Origin: Candidatus Dadabacteria bacterium
GTDB taxonomy: Bacteria; Desulfobacterota_D; UBA1144; Nemesobacterales; UBA2774
Direction of reading: 5' to 3'
DNA: 5,913 nucleotides
Assembly: GCA_004356555.1 (NCBI GenBank)
Contig: SMWY01000131.1
Coordinates: 1-5,913, forward strand
Part shown: positions 1 through 5,571 of the stretch, one piece after another
Layout of the letters: each line of letters begins with the position of its first letter
How positions within the stretch are numbered: position 1 is the first letter of the stretch
Translations under genes and position numbers: made by a program
Notes under the pieces: generated by a model
Database searches by the model: none
Seen by the model: the letters and a program-made list of their open reading frames with translations, nothing else
What the model was told of the DNA's origin: nothing

Positions 1-2
1 GA

Positions 3-134
3 GATCTTGAGAGGAAGATTCGAGTATGGAATACTTACTACAACAATCTAGAGCATTGAGGATTGGGCGGCAAGACGCCGAATGAATTTCTTGAAGATTA
101 CAAGTTAATTAAACCGCCAAATGTCCTTGCCTAA
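3..134 (+). pseudogene. C-terminal remnant of a DDE integrase-type transposase, cut by the window edge and by a premature stop
   Basis: Read from base 3, this frame gives DLERKIRVWNTYYNNLEH, then a TGA at 57-59, then GLGGKTPNEFLEDYKLIKPP and a short tail ending at TAA 132-134. The W..YYN....H..LGGKTP.EFL pattern is the usual C-terminal end of the integrase core of IS3/IS481-type transposases, downstream of the last catalytic acidic residue. The in-frame TGA falls at a variable position between His and Gly, where relatives often have Ser, Cys or Trp, all one base change from TGA. The 5' part lies outside the window, so it cannot be told whether the rest of the element is intact, but this copy should not make a full-length protein. 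The exact IS family is uncertain. It points head-on towards the second IS remnant at 184-407. Confidence 0.75.
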
Positions 135-183
135 AACACAGAAAGCAGTCCACCTTTTAAGTTATAATTTTTCATATTAAGCC

Positions 184-407
184 TCACCCAAAAACTGTAC
201 CAGGTAAACTAGAGATTTCTAGCGTTTTTAAATGCTTTTTCACATACTCCTCTGGCGTCATATTATCCAGCGCCGAATGTGGCCTGAACTCGTTGTAGTC
301 TCTCCTCCAAGTTTCTATCTTTTCCCTCGCATCGTTAAGGGACAGAAACCAGTGGGTGTTTAAACATTCATCCCGAAAGCTACCGTTGAATGATTCATAA
401 TGTAGGC
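184..407 (-). pseudogene. IS3-family transposase (OrfB) C-terminal remnant, 5' truncated and frameshifted
   Basis: The frame that stops at TGA 184-186 encodes ESFNGSFRDECLN, then a helix containing AREKIETWRRDYNEFRPHSAL, written here as two pieces: AREKIETWRR and DYNEFRPHSAL. TPEEYV follows. This is the hallmark C-terminal third of IS3-family OrfB, most like the IS51/IS407 group. The Glu of ESFNG (codon 394-396) is the third residue of the DDE catalytic triad. The ATG at 412-414 that opens the frame gives MQSLHY, which does not belong to the family. Directly upstream but two bases out of frame, codons at 399-407 read Ala-Tyr-Ile, as in the family motif NAYIESFNG. So a small indel at about 397-398 broke the gene here, and homology fades beyond it. 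The first two catalytic Asp residues and OrfA are missing, so the element is dead. No terminal inverted repeat could be paired. Confidence 0.85.
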
Positions 408-484
408 TTTGCATTTAGCCTTAAAGGTTTATTTAAAGTTGAGATTTAAACGGGAGTAAGATTAAAGGTTGTTGGGGATGATTC

Positions 485-2425
485 TCATGAAACTAAGTTA
501 AGTGTGATACCTCTCTTTTCAAGATTAGCGGCTACTACTTTGATCTTAACCTTTTGCCCTATATCAAACCACCGATTTCTCCAATTAGTAATACTGTCTT
601 TAGGAATAAGCCCTTCAACAAACATCTCTTTAATTTCTACAAACATACCGAAAGGCAGCACGCTAATCACTATTCCTTCAAACTCCTCTCCAATATAGGG
701 TTTCATCAGTTGTGTTCTTTCAAGACTCATTGCCTCTCGTTCAACTACATTGGCCAACCTCTCTCTCTTAGAAGAATGCTCGGCTATCCACTCAACTGTT
801 TTTTCATCATATGGAGGTGACTTCTTTAACAAAAGAGAGTTTATCATTCTGTGGACGATTAAGTCCGGATAACGTCTTATTGGAGAGGTAAAATGTGTAT
901 AGTGAACAAGAGCAAGGCCAAAATGCTCTTCATCAAGAGTTGAATAATAAGCCCTCTTTAAAGAACGAAGAATTAACATATTAACCGGCACTTCCTCATT
1001 CTTACCCTTGGACTGATTAATTATCCGCTGAATATCAAAAGTATTAATATCCTCACTTGCTGAAAGCATATAGCCCAGCTTCTTAAGGCCTTCTTTGAGC
1101 TTCACTAGAGACTCCGGATCGGGCGTTTCATGAATTCGATAAATGGAAGGGACCTTCGAATCACACAAATAACTTGCAACCGCTACATTAGCTGCAATCA
1201 TAAATTCCTCAATCATCTCATGAGCAAAGTTTCTCTTTGACTTGATAACATCTACTACTCTTCCCAGCTCGTCTCTAACAAGGTTTGGCTCGGGAATATC
1301 AAAGTCAAGTTTGCCACTTTTAATTCTAAGCTTTCTAATTTTCTCATATAACTCCTTCATAATCCTCAGCACAGGGATAATATGCTTTTGTCCCTGGGGT
1401 ATCTGCCCCTTTTTAGAAAGATTCTCGACTACTTCTGTATAGGTAAGACGGGCTGAACTATTAATTACGCTATTGTATATCTTGAAACCTATCATGTCCC
1501 CTTTCTGGTTAAAATCCATTTCAGCTGTTTTAGTCAAGCGGTCTTCATAGGGGACAAGACTGCATAGATCGTTAGAAAGTTTCTCTGACAGCATTGGAAT
1601 AACCCTATCAGGAAGATAAACGCTAGTTCCTCTACTTAAAGCCTCATTATCAATAGCGTCACCCATTCTCACATAATAAGACACATCCGCAATGCACACC
1701 AAGAGTTTGTACCCGCTCCGGGTTCTTTGAATTCCAACTGCATCATCAAAATCCTTGGCATCCTCACCGTCAATAGTAAAGATCGTATTTTTTCTTAAAT
1801 CCACCCTTCTTTTAACTTCAGTATTAGGGATTCGGTCAGATATTTTATTTAGCTCTCTCAGTATGTCTGCAGGAAATTCATTCGATAAGTCATACTCGAC
1901 CAACAAACCCTTTTTTTCAGTATCCAGATCACCCGCTTTACCTAGAACTTCTACCACACTACCTCTTAAACGACCGCTTCTAGAAATTTTATTATGTAGC
2001 TCAGCTACGACAAGGGAGTGATTCCTAAGCTGCTTTATTTCACTAGGTTGTAAAATTATGTGAGGTATTAATCCATCTCTTGGAATAATCTTTCCTGTTT
2101 TTCCGGTTCTAACAAACTTCCCAATAATCTTTCCATCCTTTATGACACCCGTAAGCCTGACACTTGACGAAGGTGGTTTAGGTTTAGGCTTGTCCATATA
2201 TTCGTTTGTTTTTGGACTTGCCTTTTTATCTTCTGAAACTGCATATTTCCCTCCGTCAACCCTGGCTAATTTCCCTTGAGATATCATCTTCCGGAGGATC
2301 TTTTTTAAAATGGGCCTTGCTTCTTTGGGCATGCCGAGTCTGTTTGATATCTCTTTAGATCTCATAGGACGATCATTTGAACTCTTTAATAACCTTAATA
2401 TTTCTTTGGGTTTGGGTACTCTCAT
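485..2425 (-). CDS. rnr: Ribonuclease R (RNase II/RNB family 3'-5' exoribonuclease), compact form
   Basis: This is a processive hydrolytic 3'-5' exoribonuclease of the cytoplasm. The family degrades structured RNA, takes part in rRNA and tRNA quality control, and assists trans-translation. The 646-residue protein shows these parts in order: an N-terminal winged helix (about 5-65), a Lys/Pro/Ser-rich linker (about 66-88), one OB/cold-shock-like domain (about 89-165), the RNB catalytic domain (about 207-540) and a C-terminal S1 domain (about 578-646). The metal-binding motif IDGEDAKDFDDAV has Asp219, Asp225, Asp227 and Asp228. The second signature, HYTHFTSPIRRYPDLIVHR (508-526), supplies the Arg residues near the active site. 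E. coli RNase R has 813 residues. This one seems to lack the first cold-shock domain, has a shortened S1 loop, and has no basic C-terminal tail. The ATG start is fixed by an in-frame TGA ten codons upstream. No clear Shine-Dalgarno sequence precedes it. RNase II is the alternative, but the winged helix favours RNase R. Confidence 0.95.
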   Translation of the reverse strand: MRVPKPKEILRLLKSSNDRPMRSKEISNRLGMPKEARPILKKILRKMISQGKLARVDGGKYAVSEDKKASPKTNEYMDKPKPKPPSSSVRLTGVIKDGKIIGKFVRTGKTGKIIPRDGLIPHIILQPSEIKQLRNHSLVVAELHNKISRSGRLRGSVVEVLGKAGDLDTEKKGLLVEYDLSNEFPADILRELNKISDRIPNTEVKRRVDLRKNTIFTIDGEDAKDFDDAVGIQRTRSGYKLLVCIADVSYYVRMGDAIDNEALSRGTSVYLPDRVIPMLSEKLSNDLCSLVPYEDRLTKTAEMDFNQKGDMIGFKIYNSVINSSARLTYTEVVENLSKKGQIPQGQKHIIPVLRIMKELYEKIRKLRIKSGKLDFDIPEPNLVRDELGRVVDVIKSKRNFAHEMIEEFMIAANVAVASYLCDSKVPSIYRIHETPDPESLVKLKEGLKKLGYMLSASEDINTFDIQRIINQSKGKNEEVPVNMLILRSLKRAYYSTLDEEHFGLALVHYTHFTSPIRRYPDLIVHRMINSLLLKKSPPYDEKTVEWIAEHSSKRERLANVVEREAMSLERTQLMKPYIGEEFEGIVISVLPFGMFVEIKEMFVEGLIPKDSITNWRNRWFDIGQKVKIKVVAANLEKRGITLNLVS

Positions 2426-2525
2426 AAATTTGTCATGGAAGAAGAATAAGCCTCAATTTAGGACAAGTAATAAAAACGGATATAAAAATACTTAATAGTA
2501 ATTGCTTTTTCTAAAGCTTACATTC

Positions 2526-2555
2526 ATTATAACCCGAGTTCAATCAACACCTTAA
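2526..2555 (-). promoter_or_regulatory. Possible promoter for rnr
   Basis: On the minus strand there is a perfect TATAAT (-10) at 2526-2531 and a poor TTAAGG (-35) at 2550-2555, spaced by 18 bases. Transcription would start near 2519, giving a leader of about 95 bases before the rnr ATG. The -10 box is good and the -35 is weak, so an activator or another promoter is possible. It lies immediately beside the inverted repeat at 2555-2605. Confidence 0.35.
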
Positions 2556-2605
2556 TATTCAACATAGATACCAAATCTGATTATATTATATCAGAATTTG
2601 AATAT
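2555..2605. repeat. Nested inverted repeats in the rnr / small membrane gene divergent region
   Basis: An inner pair, CAAATCTGAT (2572-2581) and ATCAGAATTTG (2590-2600), can pair over ten bases with one bulged T and an eight-base AT loop. An outer pair, ATATTCAA (2555-2562) and TTGAATAT (2598-2605), pairs perfectly. The right arms overlap at 2598-2600, so the full inner and outer stems compete for these bases. The repeat covers the -35 box of the plus-strand promoter and touches the -35 of the possible rnr promoter. This would suit an operator or an alternative-structure switch. It is AT-rich and lacks a terminator-like G+C stem with a T-run. Confidence 0.5.
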
Positions 2606-2626
2606 CGTCATTTATTCAGATAAAAT
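2598..2626 (+). promoter_or_regulatory. Sigma-70-type promoter for the small two-TM protein gene
   Basis: TTGAAT (-35) at 2598-2603 and TAAAAT (-10) at 2621-2626 are separated by exactly 17 bases. This is the best promoter-like match seen in the window. Transcription would start near 2633, giving a leader of about 40 bases that carries the AGGAGG ribosome site. The -35 box sits inside the right arms of the inverted repeats at 2555-2605, so a protein bound there would be expected to block it. Confidence 0.5.
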
Positions 2627-2674
2627 TCCTTTGCCTTATTAATAATAGGTATCCAATTAGGAGGAACAAACTAA

Positions 2675-2866
2675 GTGCTTAATAAAAATATTCCGGGCGC
2701 AATATTAATTTGCCTTATACTATTCACATTTGTCGGTGTTGGATTTTATTTGGGAATATCAATTAATTGGGATGCCTATTTTAAGATTCTTGCTATAGTT
2801 GCTGTTATTGCTTTTATCATATCAGCTATTATCAACACCGTGCCTTCCGGAAACAGCAAAAAGTAG
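2675..2866 (+). CDS. Small hypothetical membrane protein with two transmembrane segments
   Basis: The start is GTG, preceded by a perfect AGGAGG at 2659-2664 with a 10-base gap and by a good promoter, so this short gene is likely to be real. The 63-residue product has a short polar N-terminus (MLNKN), a first hydrophobic helix at about 7-29, a short polar turn containing NWD (35-37), a second helix at about 39-58, and the tail PSGNSKK. The Lys-containing ends suggest both termini lie in the cytoplasm, with a short extracytoplasmic turn (inference). There are no catalytic residues or named domain. The family is not recognised. It stands alone on its strand, diverges from rnr and converges on the Cys-rich protein gene with 27 bases between the stops. 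Confidence 0.75.
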   Translation: MLNKNIPGAILICLILFTFVGVGFYLGISINWDAYFKILAIVAVIAFIISAIINTVPSGNSKK

Positions 2867-2878
2867 GAGCCTTCTTTT
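2859..2878. terminator. Weak possible bidirectional terminator between convergent genes
   Basis: AAAAG (2859-2863) can pair with CTTTT (2874-2878), continuing through a T-T mismatch into AGG/CCT at the top. The stem overlaps the TAG stop of the small membrane protein. On the plus strand it ends in TTTT and on the minus strand in a T-run, as a shared terminator would. The stem is short, A/T-heavy and tightly looped, so the call is tentative. Confidence 0.25.
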
Positions 2879-2893
2879 CCAACCTATATTGTT

Positions 2894-3532
2894 TTAGGGT
2901 GTTATTATTAGTTTACTTTCAGCCAGGGCCGGGGCTTCTTCCTCAGGATGATACCTCATTAGATGAGTCAAATAACTCTTAGGATTTGAGTCATTTTCCA
3001 TATAAAACCTGGCTTCGCCTAAAAACTCTCCAATAACCATAATGCCAAAATCAAGAGTAATCCTATTTGGCCCGACGTCCGGGTTATCTTTATATTCACT
3101 TACTATGGAAAGCACAAGATTTGAGATTTCATCGGCATATTCGTTGCCGCTCTGGTGTTGATATATAAACCCCTTCTTTTCTGTCTCAAGGGTCTTTTTC
3201 GCCAAGTCCAATCCGGAAACTAAGTCACTATTTGTTAAACTTTTATCTGCTCTGAATATGCTGACAAAACCCTTTTCAAGCCTGGCAAAGAGTTCCGGAT
3301 TATGTTTGTAAAGCTCTGCTTTCCGGACATAACTTTGTACACCTTCTTTCTTAATTCTCTGATGCATCATCTTTTGCTGATGATGTTTCTGACCCTCAAC
3401 AAAATAAGGACAATCCAGAGGACAGTTAATCTCCACCCCTCTTTTCTCACCGCAACAAACAGGACAAATTGAGGTTCTTTTTGCGGGGCAATACCTCTTT
3501 GGTTTTCTTTTTTCACACAAAATACACTTCAT
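2894..3532 (-). CDS. Conserved hypothetical protein with N-terminal Cys-rich (probable zinc-binding) cluster
   Basis: The first 41 of 212 residues hold eight cysteines: C3, C6, C15, C23, C26, C27, C37 and C41. They are arranged as CxxC, then YCP, CPVCCGEKR and INCPLDCPYF, and would be expected to bind one or two zinc ions. I recognise this N-terminal pattern from uncharacterised proteins in deltaproteobacteria, Nitrospirota and related lineages. I know of no proven function. The rest has a His/Gln/Lys-rich helix (about 49-62), then a mostly helical body without catalytic motifs (about 75-195), and no signal peptide or membrane segment, so it is probably cytoplasmic. The ATG start has AAAGG at 3539-3543 with good spacing, and an in-frame TAA lies four codons upstream of it. 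It is transcribed alone, with a possible promoter at 3613-3640. Roles such as RNA or protein binding are conceivable but unsupported. Confidence 0.85.
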   Translation of the reverse strand: MKCILCEKRKPKRYCPAKRTSICPVCCGEKRGVEINCPLDCPYFVEGQKHHQQKMMHQRIKKEGVQSYVRKAELYKHNPELFARLEKGFVSIFRADKSLTNSDLVSGLDLAKKTLETEKKGFIYQHQSGNEYADEISNLVLSIVSEYKDNPDVGPNRITLDFGIMVIGEFLGEARFYMENDSNPKSYLTHLMRYHPEEEAPALAESKLIITP

Positions 3533-3566
3533 AATAAACCTTTATACGACTCTGCGCAGCCTCCAT
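3513..3566 (-). other. Possible short leader frame overlapping the start of the Cys-rich gene
   Basis: A minus-strand frame with ATG at 3564-3566 encodes MEAAQSRIKVYYEVYFV and stops at TGA 3513-3515, 20 bases inside the Cys-rich gene. The frame stays open further upstream and reads LFAEFMEAAQSRIKVYYE from a TTG at 3579-3581 that has AGGGG just before it. The residues look protein-like, so it could be a leader peptide coupled to the downstream gene, or the relic of an upstream gene. Conservation would be needed to tell; chance is still possible. Confidence 0.25.
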
Positions 3567-3612
3567 AAATTCAGCGAACAATTTGCCCCTTAGAACATAA
3601 AACCTGAAAACT

Positions 3613-3640
3613 ATGATATCATTCCCTCCTTTTTGATCAA
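3613..3640 (-). promoter_or_regulatory. Putative promoter of the Cys-rich protein gene
   Basis: On the minus strand, TTGATC (-35, 3635-3640) and TATCAT (-10, 3613-3618) are separated by 16 bases. A TG one base before the -10 makes it an extended -10 element. The -10 lies inside the perfect ten-base palindrome ATGATATCAT (3613-3622). Transcription would begin near 3606 and give a leader of about 74 bases. A second -35-like TTGACC sits further upstream, at about 3669-3674, without a good -10. Confidence 0.4.
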
Positions 3641-3681
3641 GCGGGAAATACCATTAGCCTATTAATGATAGGTCAAATATG

Positions 3682-3780
3682 CTAAGACACTTTGTGGGCT
3701 AGGAGGTTCTTAATGCGAGTCCCATAGCTTACCAAATTAACTGACACTGACCCTAGATTGCGGTTTATTCTTCCACCCAA
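3682..3780 (-). pseudogene. Possible coding remnant (32 codons) in the intergenic gap
   Basis: Read on the minus strand from TTG 3778-3780 to TAG 3682-3684, the frame includes RINRNLGSVSVN followed by SYGTRIKNLLAHKVS. It is open for 32 codons in an otherwise stop-rich, AT-rich gap, and its composition is more protein-like and richer in G+C than the flanks. There is no plausible ribosome site or ATG, and a TAA closes the frame upstream. It may be the eroded 3' end of a lost gene or mobile element, or simply chance. I cannot assign a family. Confidence 0.25.
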
Positions 3781-4000
3781 TATATATTAAAGTATATCTT
3801 GTATTGAGTAGTAATCTTCAATTTTTATGCACTATTATAATCTTTTTTACATAATACATTATACTTTGGAGACAAAATGGAAAAAAGCTCTGAACGATAG
3901 GGATCAATAAGATAATTCGGGGGGAAAGTCATAAAATGAGAACTTAAAATAAAACATTACGGGTTGTATTAAAAAGAAGGAAAGCTAGTAACAAAGCCAA

Positions 4001-4372
4001 CTACTCAGGAAGATCTTCATAATAGATTTCCACATCTTTTGAGAACACTCTATTTGGGTCTGAGTCTACTGAAACATTGAAAAATACACTTTCTGAAGGG
4101 TAAAGCAAATCACCGCTCCCCTCTTCAAATATAGAGGTAGAATTAGCCTCAATAATATTTCCGTTTTCGTCCTTGAGGACAATTACCACATAAATCGATT
4201 GCACCGGGGTATCCCCTGTGTTTATAACAGCACCGTTAAATTCTAGGATGCCGTCACTATCAACACTTTCCAATATGGGACCGTCTAATGCAACTGCTCC
4301 GTCATTTTCAGGAGAGTCGCATCCCCACGCCATCAACAATACTGTAATAATAAGAAGAATATATTTCTTCAT
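4001..4372 (-). CDS. Small lipoprotein with FxLYD-like beta-sandwich domain
   Basis: The 123-residue product begins with MKKY, a hydrophobic stretch (about 4-16) and a lipobox ending in AWGC, so Cys18 would be lipidated after signal peptidase II cleavage. The mature part has a short acidic linker (19-40). A beta-rich region follows at about 41-105, with LEFNGAVINTGDTPVQSIYV and then the LKDENGNII turn. This resembles the FxLYD or DUF3426-type fold, in which an N-x-G strand is followed by a D-x-x-G turn. Such domains are binding or structural modules rather than enzymes. Asp19, just after the lipidated Cys, acts as an inner-membrane retention signal in E. coli, so this protein may stay in the inner membrane near its operon partner. 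Its ATG overlaps the TGA of the upstream gene (ATGA, 4369-4372), which suggests translational coupling. Substrate and function are unknown. Confidence 0.8.
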   Translation of the reverse strand: MKKYILLIITVLLMAWGCDSPENDGAVALDGPILESVDSDGILEFNGAVINTGDTPVQSIYVVIVLKDENGNIIEANSTSIFEEGSGDLLYPSESVFFNVSVDSDPNRVFSKDVEIYYEDLPE

Positions 4373-5109
4373 CCTTTTCTCTTATCCGCTAAATCTGAAA
4401 TTGAGATTACGTTTTTATCAGCCTCTTGGCTCTTTTTCTTATCATCAGGTTCAATTTCAGTCTGATGGTCTTCAATAACATCTCCTAACACCTTATGCAT
4501 AATTTTAAGTGCACCAATTGAATGCTCTTTAAGATATCCCTTCTCGAAAACAACCTCTCTTTTTCTTCTCGTTAGAAGATAAAAGATAAAAGCCTGGTTA
4601 TTTAGAACAATTAGCATAGCAGCATATAACAAGTAGTTATCCGCAAAAACTTTCTTCAATATAGCACTCGTATCGGAATCAATTTTCACAAGACCTAAGT
4701 ACTCACTCTGGTCCCTTCCAGAAAAAGGCACTAATACTGATAAAATCCCGTTAGAATCTTTTACGGAATAACCTTCTTCCAAATCATAATCATTGGTTAA
4801 AAATCCTTCTCTATTAAAAATCACGCTGAAAAATTTAGGAGATATCTCAAATGTATTGAACAACTTTTTCCTGCCGAGCCTCTTATCGAGGAAAAGGTAA
4901 AAGTCACCGCTAGTAGGCTCTATCCCTTCTTCGGAATAGAAATCAATTGCAAGATCTCCTATAGTTTCAGAGATAGCTCTCGTCTTAGTCACAAACTCAG
5001 ATTTTGCCGTGTTGAACTGAAAAAGGAACACCAATCCTATGAGAGCAAGAATACAGATCTCTATACCAAGTGCCTTGAAAATAATTGAAAACTTATTTGT
5101 TAAGCGCAT
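4369..5109 (-). CDS. Two-pass membrane protein with extracytoplasmic sensor-like domain and no recognised output domain
   Basis: This 246-residue protein has transmembrane helix 1 at about 10-31, an extracytoplasmic segment of some 125 residues (about 32-157), and transmembrane helix 2 at about 158-180. A positive RRKR stop (181-184) follows, then a cytoplasmic tail of about 65 residues. The outer segment contains VLVPFSGRDQSEYLGLVKID, a pattern of strands and turns seen in Cache/PAS-like sensor domains of histidine kinases and chemoreceptors. The tail begins with a helix around EHSIGALKIMHKVLGDVIEDH and ends in a charged, probably disordered stretch. No HAMP, kinase, GGDEF or methyl-accepting domain is visible. 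The ATG overlaps the end of the XRE gene by ten bases, and the stop overlaps the lipoprotein start, so all three are probably made together. A role as an envelope sensor or tether for the XRE protein is inference. No named family was recognised. Confidence 0.75.
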   Translation of the reverse strand: MRLTNKFSIIFKALGIEICILALIGLVFLFQFNTAKSEFVTKTRAISETIGDLAIDFYSEEGIEPTSGDFYLFLDKRLGRKKLFNTFEISPKFFSVIFNREGFLTNDYDLEEGYSVKDSNGILSVLVPFSGRDQSEYLGLVKIDSDTSAILKKVFADNYLLYAAMLIVLNNQAFIFYLLTRRKREVVFEKGYLKEHSIGALKIMHKVLGDVIEDHQTEIEPDDKKKSQEADKNVISISDLADKRKG

Positions 5110-5516
5110 TTTTTCATGAACTCTTCGAGTATCTCCTGAACTCCTTGGTCTTTTGTATGTCTAAGGAGCATAAAAATCATTCCCCCAAAATCACGTCTCA
5201 TATCATTGTCCAAACTTCTATAAAGATTTATTAAAGCTTTCTCAGTTTCTGTCAGAACTTCGAAGCTCTCCTGCTCGATCTCTTCTTTTTCCATAAATCT
5301 TTTAAGACGCTCTTTTCTAGCAACAGTCCAGAGCTCGTCAATCTCGATTTCTAAGACGACAGCCATTTGCTGGCATCTTTCAATTGACGGGGCATCCACT
5401 TTCCCTGTCTCAAGTTGGTGTACAAACACACTTGATACTTTAAGGCTGCGAGCAAGCTCCTCTTGGGTAATATTCCTCTGCTTTCTTTTGCTCTTTAAAT
5501 AATCACCAAATCTCAT
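5100..5516 (-). CDS. XRE-family helix-turn-helix transcriptional regulator
   Basis: The 138-residue protein carries an N-terminal Cro/C1-type helix-turn-helix at about 3-63. ITQEELARSLKVS forms helix 2 and the turn, SVFVHQLETGKV the recognition helix and the following turn, and a last helix leads to IDELW. Such domains bind DNA as dimers. A charged helix (about 66-84) links to a C-terminal helical region (about 88-135: TETEKALINLYRSL, then MRRDFGGMIFMLLRH) that may mediate dimerisation or partner contact. I place the start at ATG 5514-5516 rather than the longer TTG at 5529-5531, because GGAGG (5525-5529) lies eight bases before this ATG and would overlap the TTG. It is the first gene of a three-gene operon, overlapping the membrane-protein gene by ten bases. 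Autoregulation is typical of such regulators, but no operator could be identified with confidence. Confidence 0.9.
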   Translation of the reverse strand: MRFGDYLKSKRKQRNITQEELARSLKVSSVFVHQLETGKVDAPSIERCQQMAVVLEIEIDELWTVARKERLKRFMEKEEIEQESFEVLTETEKALINLYRSLDNDMRRDFGGMIFMLLRHTKDQGVQEILEEFMKKCA

Positions 5517-5524
5517 TATTAATA

Positions 5525-5529
5525 CCTCC
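5525..5529 (-). promoter_or_regulatory. Ribosome binding site that fixes the XRE start
   Basis: GGAGG on the minus strand lies eight bases before ATG 5514-5516. The alternative in-frame TTG start at 5529-5531 shares its last base with this site and has no site of its own, so the shorter 138-residue protein is preferred. Confidence 0.8.
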
Positions 5530-5571
5530 AACTATTATAGTTTCTCCAACCCCAGAGTAATTCATGTACCC

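Larger units (their letters stand above)
3533..4000. other. Long intergenic region between the Cys-rich gene and the lipoprotein gene
   Basis: These 468 bases hold no convincing full gene. The left end (3533-3640) looks like the leader and promoter of the Cys-rich gene. The middle (3682-3780) holds the coding-like fragment. From about 3781 to 3865 the sequence is very A/T-rich, with several TATAAT-like strings that lack partners at the right distance. A seven-codon frame with a good GGAG site is at 3877-3900, and a run of six G lies at 3919-3924. No clear terminator follows the lipoprotein gene, and no known riboswitch or small RNA was recognised. Confidence 0.6.

Noticed and set aside
57..59. 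In-frame TGA in the integrase remnant read as selenocysteine or as a TGA-recoding genetic code
   Set aside because: The TGA sits at a variable position, the element is decayed, no SECIS-like hairpin follows, and TGA is used as a genuine stop by rnr and the membrane-protein gene.
504..2495. Several plus-strand open frames of 61-88 codons across rnr
   Set aside because: They lie antisense to a full-length RNase R with intact motifs, have no ribosome sites and resemble no protein.
3877..3900. Seven-codon frame MEKSSER with a GGAG site in the long gap
   Set aside because: It is too short to judge and no gene follows on that strand for it to regulate; likely chance in A-rich sequence.
4218..4478. 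Plus-strand open frame of 86 codons
   Set aside because: It is antisense to the overlapping lipoprotein and membrane-protein genes, which have clear features; it shows none.
5514..5531. Longer XRE protein starting at TTG with MEVLI
   Set aside because: The TTG overlaps the GGAGG that serves the ATG at 5514-5516, and the family's helix-turn-helix begins right after that ATG.
5534..5539. Perfect TATAAT on the minus strand as the operon -10
   Set aside because: No -35-like box lies 16-18 bases away and the transcript would begin within the ribosome site.
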